A stretch of DNA of 64,000 bases, taken from contig NZ_LR217705.1 in assembly GCF_900698885.1 (NCBI RefSeq), positions 930,001 through 994,000 of the forward strand, given 5' to 3'. Shown piece after piece: positions 60,254-64,000 of this stretch. The position numbers were made by a program, and so were the translations under genes. A model generated the notes under the pieces. It had not been told where the DNA came from. It saw only the letters and a list, made by a program, of their open reading frames with translations, and did not search any database. Position 1 is the stretch's first letter. Each line of letters begins with the position of its first letter. The DNA comes from Erwinia_E haradaeae_H (GTDB lineage Bacteria > Pseudomonadota > Gammaproteobacteria > Enterobacterales > Enterobacteriaceae).

Positions 60254-61726
60254 ATGAACGCAGATAAAACAGTAGGCGCAGAAAAACGTGCTTCAAAAAG
60301 ACGTTGGTTAAATGCACAAGATTCTGGTTATCACAAAGCCATGGATAATCGCCATGTACAGATGATTGCCATTGGAGGCGCAATTGGAACAGGTCTTTTT
60401 CTCGGCGCTGGTGCACGCCTTCAAACTGCCGGACCGGCATTAGCTTTAGTCTATTTAGTATGTGGTATTTTCTCATTTTTTATTTTACGTGCATTAGGTG
60501 AGCTAGTTTTACATCGACCCTCTAGTGGAAGCTTTGTCTCTTATGCTCGTGAATTCTTAGGAGAAAAAGCTTCATATGTTACTGGGTGGATGTATTTTAT
60601 AAACTGGGCGATGACTGGTATTGTTGATATTACAGCCGTGGCATTATATATGCACTATTGGAATGCTTGTGGCGATATACCGCAGTGGGTATTTGCCCTT
60701 GGTGCTTTAGCTATTGTTGGCAGTATGAATATGGTTGGAGTTAAGTGGTTTGCAGAAATGGAATTTTGGTTTGCTATGATCAAGGTTTTAGCTATTGTAG
60801 TCTTTTTAATTGTAGGTGTTGTATTTTTAGGAAGTGGTCAACCTTTAGCTGGAAATGCTACTGGTTTCTATCTAATTACTGATAATGGTGGATTTTTCCC
60901 CAATGGTCTTTTACCAGCTCTTGTGCTAATACAAGGAGTTGTATTTGCATTTGCATCAATTGAGCTAGTAGGTACCGCCGCAGGAGAATGTAAAGATCCT
61001 AAAAATATACTTCCGAAAGCTATTAATAGAGTTATCTGGCGTATCGGTTTATTTTATGTTGGATCAGTAGTATTACTAGTACTACTACTACCTTGGAATG
61101 CCTATCAAGCAGGACAGAGTCCATTTGTCACTTTCTTTTCAAAATTAGGCGTACCATACGCCGGCAGTATTATGAATATAGTCGTACTAAGTGCAGCATT
61201 ATCCAGCTTAAACTCAGGACTATATGCTACTGGTCGCATTCTTAGATCCATGTCTATGGGTGGATCAGCCCCAAAATGCATGTCTAAAATGAGTAAACAT
61301 CAAGTTCCTTATGTTGGGATAATAATGACAGTAAGTGTATATATAATTGGAGTATATCTGAACTATATTGTACCTTCTAGCGTATTTGAAATTGTCCTCA
61401 ATATAGCAACGCTTGGTATTATTTCATCTTGGGCTTTTATAGTAATATGTCAAATGCGCTTACGAAAAGCTATTAAAGAAGGAAGGGCTGAAGATATTAG
61501 CTTTAAGCTGCCAGGTGCTCCTTTTACATCATGGTTAACGCTACTATTTTTAGTAAGCGTTCTAATTTTAATGGCGTTCGATTATCCAAATGGCACCTAT
61601 ACTATTGCATCAATTCCATTTCTTGGAATAGTGCTCACACTAGGCTGGTTTCGTGTACGTAAACGAGTAAATGCCTTAACAGAAGAAGAAAAAAATCCAG
61701 TAAAAATCATAAAATCTCAATATTGA
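60254..61726 (+). CDS. ansP: L-asparagine permease AnsP
   Basis: AnsP is an amino acid-polyamine-organocation family importer; E. coli AnsP takes up asparagine. The 490-residue protein (E. coli 499) has twelve predicted membrane segments. It starts with a short polar N-terminus (KRRWLNAQDSGYHKAM), then the family motif IGGAIGTGLFLGAGARLQTAGPA in segment 1. ALGELVLHRPSSGSFVSYAREF, SIELVGTAAGECKDP and LNSGLYATGRILRSMSMGGSAP follow. By eye it is closer to E. coli AnsP than to the sister permeases AroP, ProY or CycA, almost throughout. A caggatt lies before the ATG. It is a lone transporter and may bring host asparagine into the cell. Confidence 0.93.
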   Translation: MNADKTVGAEKRASKRRWLNAQDSGYHKAMDNRHVQMIAIGGAIGTGLFLGAGARLQTAGPALALVYLVCGIFSFFILRALGELVLHRPSSGSFVSYAREFLGEKASYVTGWMYFINWAMTGIVDITAVALYMHYWNACGDIPQWVFALGALAIVGSMNMVGVKWFAEMEFWFAMIKVLAIVVFLIVGVVFLGSGQPLAGNATGFYLITDNGGFFPNGLLPALVLIQGVVFAFASIELVGTAAGECKDPKNILPKAINRVIWRIGLFYVGSVVLLVLLLPWNAYQAGQSPFVTFFSKLGVPYAGSIMNIVVLSAALSSLNSGLYATGRILRSMSMGGSAPKCMSKMSKHQVPYVGIIMTVSVYIIGVYLNYIVPSSVFEIVLNIATLGIISSWAFIVICQMRLRKAIKEGRAEDISFKLPGAPFTSWLTLLFLVSVLILMAFDYPNGTYTIASIPFLGIVLTLGWFRVRKRVNALTEEEKNPVKIIKSQY

Positions 61727-62439
61727 TATATTTATCATTACATTAATCGAGATTACTTTAAAAGTAAAAAAATAATCGAGACCTATGAATAACATCCTAT
61801 CATCCGCTCTCAATAGCAAAAAAAATAACTGATAATTAAGTTGGCAACTATATGCATAACTCATGCATTAAGCTGAACATAATATCATAAATAAATATGC
61901 ACTGAGTACGCTAAATGCTTTTACTTGCATCTCCTTTGAGGGGGGGGGTGCAGCAAACCCCAATAAATCTTCAAAGTAGTTTATGGAATATAGGCAAAAT
62001 TATCCCGATTATATATAACACACATATCTTTGTACTTAATAAAACTTTTTGATTGATTATAAAAAAAAACACCAAGTATATTCTAGTCGCCATGAAATCC
62101 AATAAAAATATAAATAAGCATTTTATGACCATCTTTATACGAAATATCCAATATTTATTCTTTTTGAATTGCAAGAAAAATAACTTAGTGGTATATTGAT
62201 ATTAATATTAATTTAACAGTAATGTTATAATATTGATTTTTATAATTATTAGATGTTTACGATTAAAACTGGTTCAACTGGTTCATATGATGGTTTTATA
62301 ACTATTACTGAGCATATTATATATAATCAACACACTATCATAATACTATTATTAGTATAGATTAACTAGTTAAAAAACATACATGCTATCTAATAAGTAA
62401 GTGTTTTGCAATTTTTATCTACTTTATTAATTTTGCAAT
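61727..62439. other. 713-bp desert between ansP and recD (convergent)
   Basis: Noncoding. It holds a run of nine G at 61930-61938, followed by tgcagcaaacccc, which can form a short GGGG/CCCC hairpin. The 62- and 67-codon minus frames here are not convincing genes. Confidence 0.6.
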
Positions 62440-64000
62440 TCATTCTATTTTAAAGCTGCTAAAAATCCTATCTCTTAAGCCACTTTGACGTGATACGCAA
62501 GATCTTACTGCGCTTTCAAAAATTAATTTCTTAGAATAAATAGTGAGCTTTCTCTTTGCACGAGTAATCGCTGTATATACTAATTGACGCGTTAAAACTG
62601 GTATAATTTGATTTGGTAAAATAACTATAGCGTGATCAAACTCTGAACCCTGTGATTTATGTATTGTCATAGCAAAAGCTGTGTCATGCGATGGTAAAAA
62701 ACAAGTTTGAACTGCAGTAATGCTACCATCAGATAATAAGAACCATACTTTCATCTCGTGATCATAATCTTCCATTGCTATACCAACCTCACCATTAAAT
62801 AATTTCATATCTTGGTCATTACTCATAATCATTACTGGACGTCCAATATACCATTCTTGTATAACAGAGGGACCCTTACTAATTAATCCAACCTGACGCA
62901 ACATATTTTCAATATGCTTATTTAACTCTATTACACCAAACAACCCATTATGCACTGCACATAAAACTTGAAAACATCTAAAAGCAGTTAATACTTGATA
63001 AGGTTTAGCACCAGCGTGAAGCAAAGATAAATAAGTTCTATATCCATCAGCACAACTTTCTATTAGCCTCTTATAATCTGTTTTGCATCTAATCGCAATA
63101 CGACACACATCACTAAATGTACCATTTAGTATCTTCTCAGTACACTGAACCTGTCCATTATTTACTGCTAACGCTAATTGACCGATACCAGATGATCGCT
63201 TAAATCGATAACTTTTAGTAAGTACACAAATCATGTCACCTATTAAATTATTTTGCTTAGCTACCTGCTTACTCAGTTTACAACCCGTTAAACGGAAAAG
63301 CTGTTCAGCTCTTGTAGAGCTATAATAATTCTCTGCATGACAACAAAGATCGCTGAAAACAGATCCAGCTTCTATAGAAGTTAATTGATCTCGATCTCCA
63401 AGCAACAAAACCCGTGCGTGATGAGGTAATGCAGTAATTAAACGAGACATCATAGATAAATCGATCATCGATGCCTCATCAATAACCAATAGGTCAAGTC
63501 GAAGAGGATTTTCTGCAGAAAATCTGAAATACTGACTATTTGGGATGATATCTAATAACCTATGAAGTGTAACGGCGTCTCGCGGAAAGCTACTTAAAAT
63601 ATAATCACTTGCCTTTAGCCTCTTTATGGCATTACCAAGCGCCTCACTTAACTTTAAGGCAGACTTACCTGTTGGTGAAACCACCTTGATACATTGTGGT
63701 TTTAGTGACAACTCAATAAAACTAGCTAAGAATTTAGCCACCGTGGTGGTTTTTCCGGTACCAGGGCCACCAGATATGATTGCTATTTGTCGTGTGAGAG
63801 CTACTGCTGCAGAAATTTTTTGCAAATCACACGCATCTTGACCAAAATAACGATCTAAAATTTTACGCGTCTTGCGCTCATCTATAGAAAATGAAGAGTT
63901 TTTATCTTGTATAAATTTAGCGATAACTATTTCGTTACACCACATTCGATACAAATAGAGACGCTCTCTATCTAAAACTAACGGTGCAGGTAACTTTCCA
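62440..64000 (-). CDS. recD: Exonuclease V alpha subunit RecD (5' partial)
   Basis: RecD is the 5'-3' helicase of the RecBCD recombination and repair complex. The frame is open to the right edge, so the first part (about 90 of 608 residues in E. coli) lies outside. The visible 520 codons include LYLYRMWCNEIVIAKF near the edge, Walker A SGGPGTGKTTTVAKF, Walker B LDLLVIDEASMIDLSMM and LLLGDRDQLTSIEAGSV. SYRFKRSSGIGQLA, the late motif MTIHKSQGSEFDHAIVILP and VYTAITRAKRKL follow, all normal for superfamily 1B helicases. The codon at 63952-63954 is a TTG inside the gene, not the start. recB, recC and argA, its usual neighbours, are not visible here; recB would lie beyond the right edge. Confidence 0.96.
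   Translation of the reverse strand, partial: GKLPAPLVLDRERLYLYRMWCNEIVIAKFIQDKNSSFSIDERKTRKILDRYFGQDACDLQKISAAVALTRQIAIISGGPGTGKTTTVAKFLASFIELSLKPQCIKVVSPTGKSALKLSEALGNAIKRLKASDYILSSFPRDAVTLHRLLDIIPNSQYFRFSAENPLRLDLLVIDEASMIDLSMMSRLITALPHHARVLLLGDRDQLTSIEAGSVFSDLCCHAENYYSSTRAEQLFRLTGCKLSKQVAKQNNLIGDMICVLTKSYRFKRSSGIGQLALAVNNGQVQCTEKILNGTFSDVCRIAIRCKTDYKRLIESCADGYRTYLSLLHAGAKPYQVLTAFRCFQVLCAVHNGLFGVIELNKHIENMLRQVGLISKGPSVIQEWYIGRPVMIMSNDQDMKLFNGEVGIAMEDYDHEMKVWFLLSDGSITAVQTCFLPSHDTAFAMTIHKSQGSEFDHAIVILPNQIIPVLTRQLVYTAITRAKRKLTIYSKKLIFESAVRSCVSRQSGLRDRIFSSFKIE

Overview
The window looks like part of the chromosome of a host-restricted gammaproteobacterial symbiont of the Enterobacterales. Almost every gene is a recognisable one-to-one counterpart of an enterobacterial core gene, and several E. 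coli/Yersinia/Erwinia-type neighbourhoods survive: queE-queD-cysJIH, cysG-cysDNC-ftsB-ispDF, lptD-surA opposite djlA, mnmA-hflD-purB, gmk-rpoZ, pepA-holC, and aroK followed by rpe. Coding DNA totals roughly 37 kb of 64 kb (about 58 percent). The rest is very AT-rich DNA with no recognisable genes, in stretches up to 2.9 kb. This is the pattern of an insect endosymbiont in mid genome reduction. The species cannot be named from the window. I saw no insertion sequences, prophage, rRNA, convincing tRNA or CRISPR.

Layout. 1-9.8 kb: the 3' part of ubiB, an isolated bioD and a HAF-repeat autotransporter, separated by deserts. 9.8-13.5 kb: metK, pepA, holC. 13.7-25.6 kb: the best-preserved block, with queE, queD, cysJIH, cysG and cysDNC. 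25.8-34.3 kb: a shortened ftsB, an ispD-ispF fusion, surA, lptD and djlA. 34.9-45.4 kb: ybgI, pykF, aroK, rpe, yeeZ and pit, each alone between deserts. 47-53.5 kb: rseC, cysQ and the mnmA-hflD-purB operon. 54.9-64 kb: riboflavin synthase, gmk, a shortened rpoZ, ansP and the recD C-terminal part, which runs off the right edge.

How the genes fit together. The central theme is assimilatory sulfate reduction. ATP sulfurylase (cysDN), APS kinase (cysC), PAPS reductase (cysH), sulfite reductase (cysIJ), siroheme synthase (cysG) and PAP phosphatase (cysQ) are all present and full length. This suggests sulfur amino acid supply to a host and feeds metK. Single steps of biotin, queuosine, isoprenoid, riboflavin, ubiquinone and purine synthesis remain. 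Envelope maintenance is represented by LptD and SurA.

Points for a second look: an intact HAF-repeat autotransporter in a decaying genome; a natural IspD-IspF fusion that keeps a Shine-Dalgarno-like site before the ispF start; a shikimate kinase whose shikimate-binding GGG and lid RPLL motifs are lost and whose neighbour aroB is gone; LptD lacking its N-terminal cysteine; truncated FtsB and RpoZ; a possible spoT fossil after rpoZ; and many exact 11-25 bp tandem duplications, all in noncoding DNA. I found no clearly new multi-gene system.
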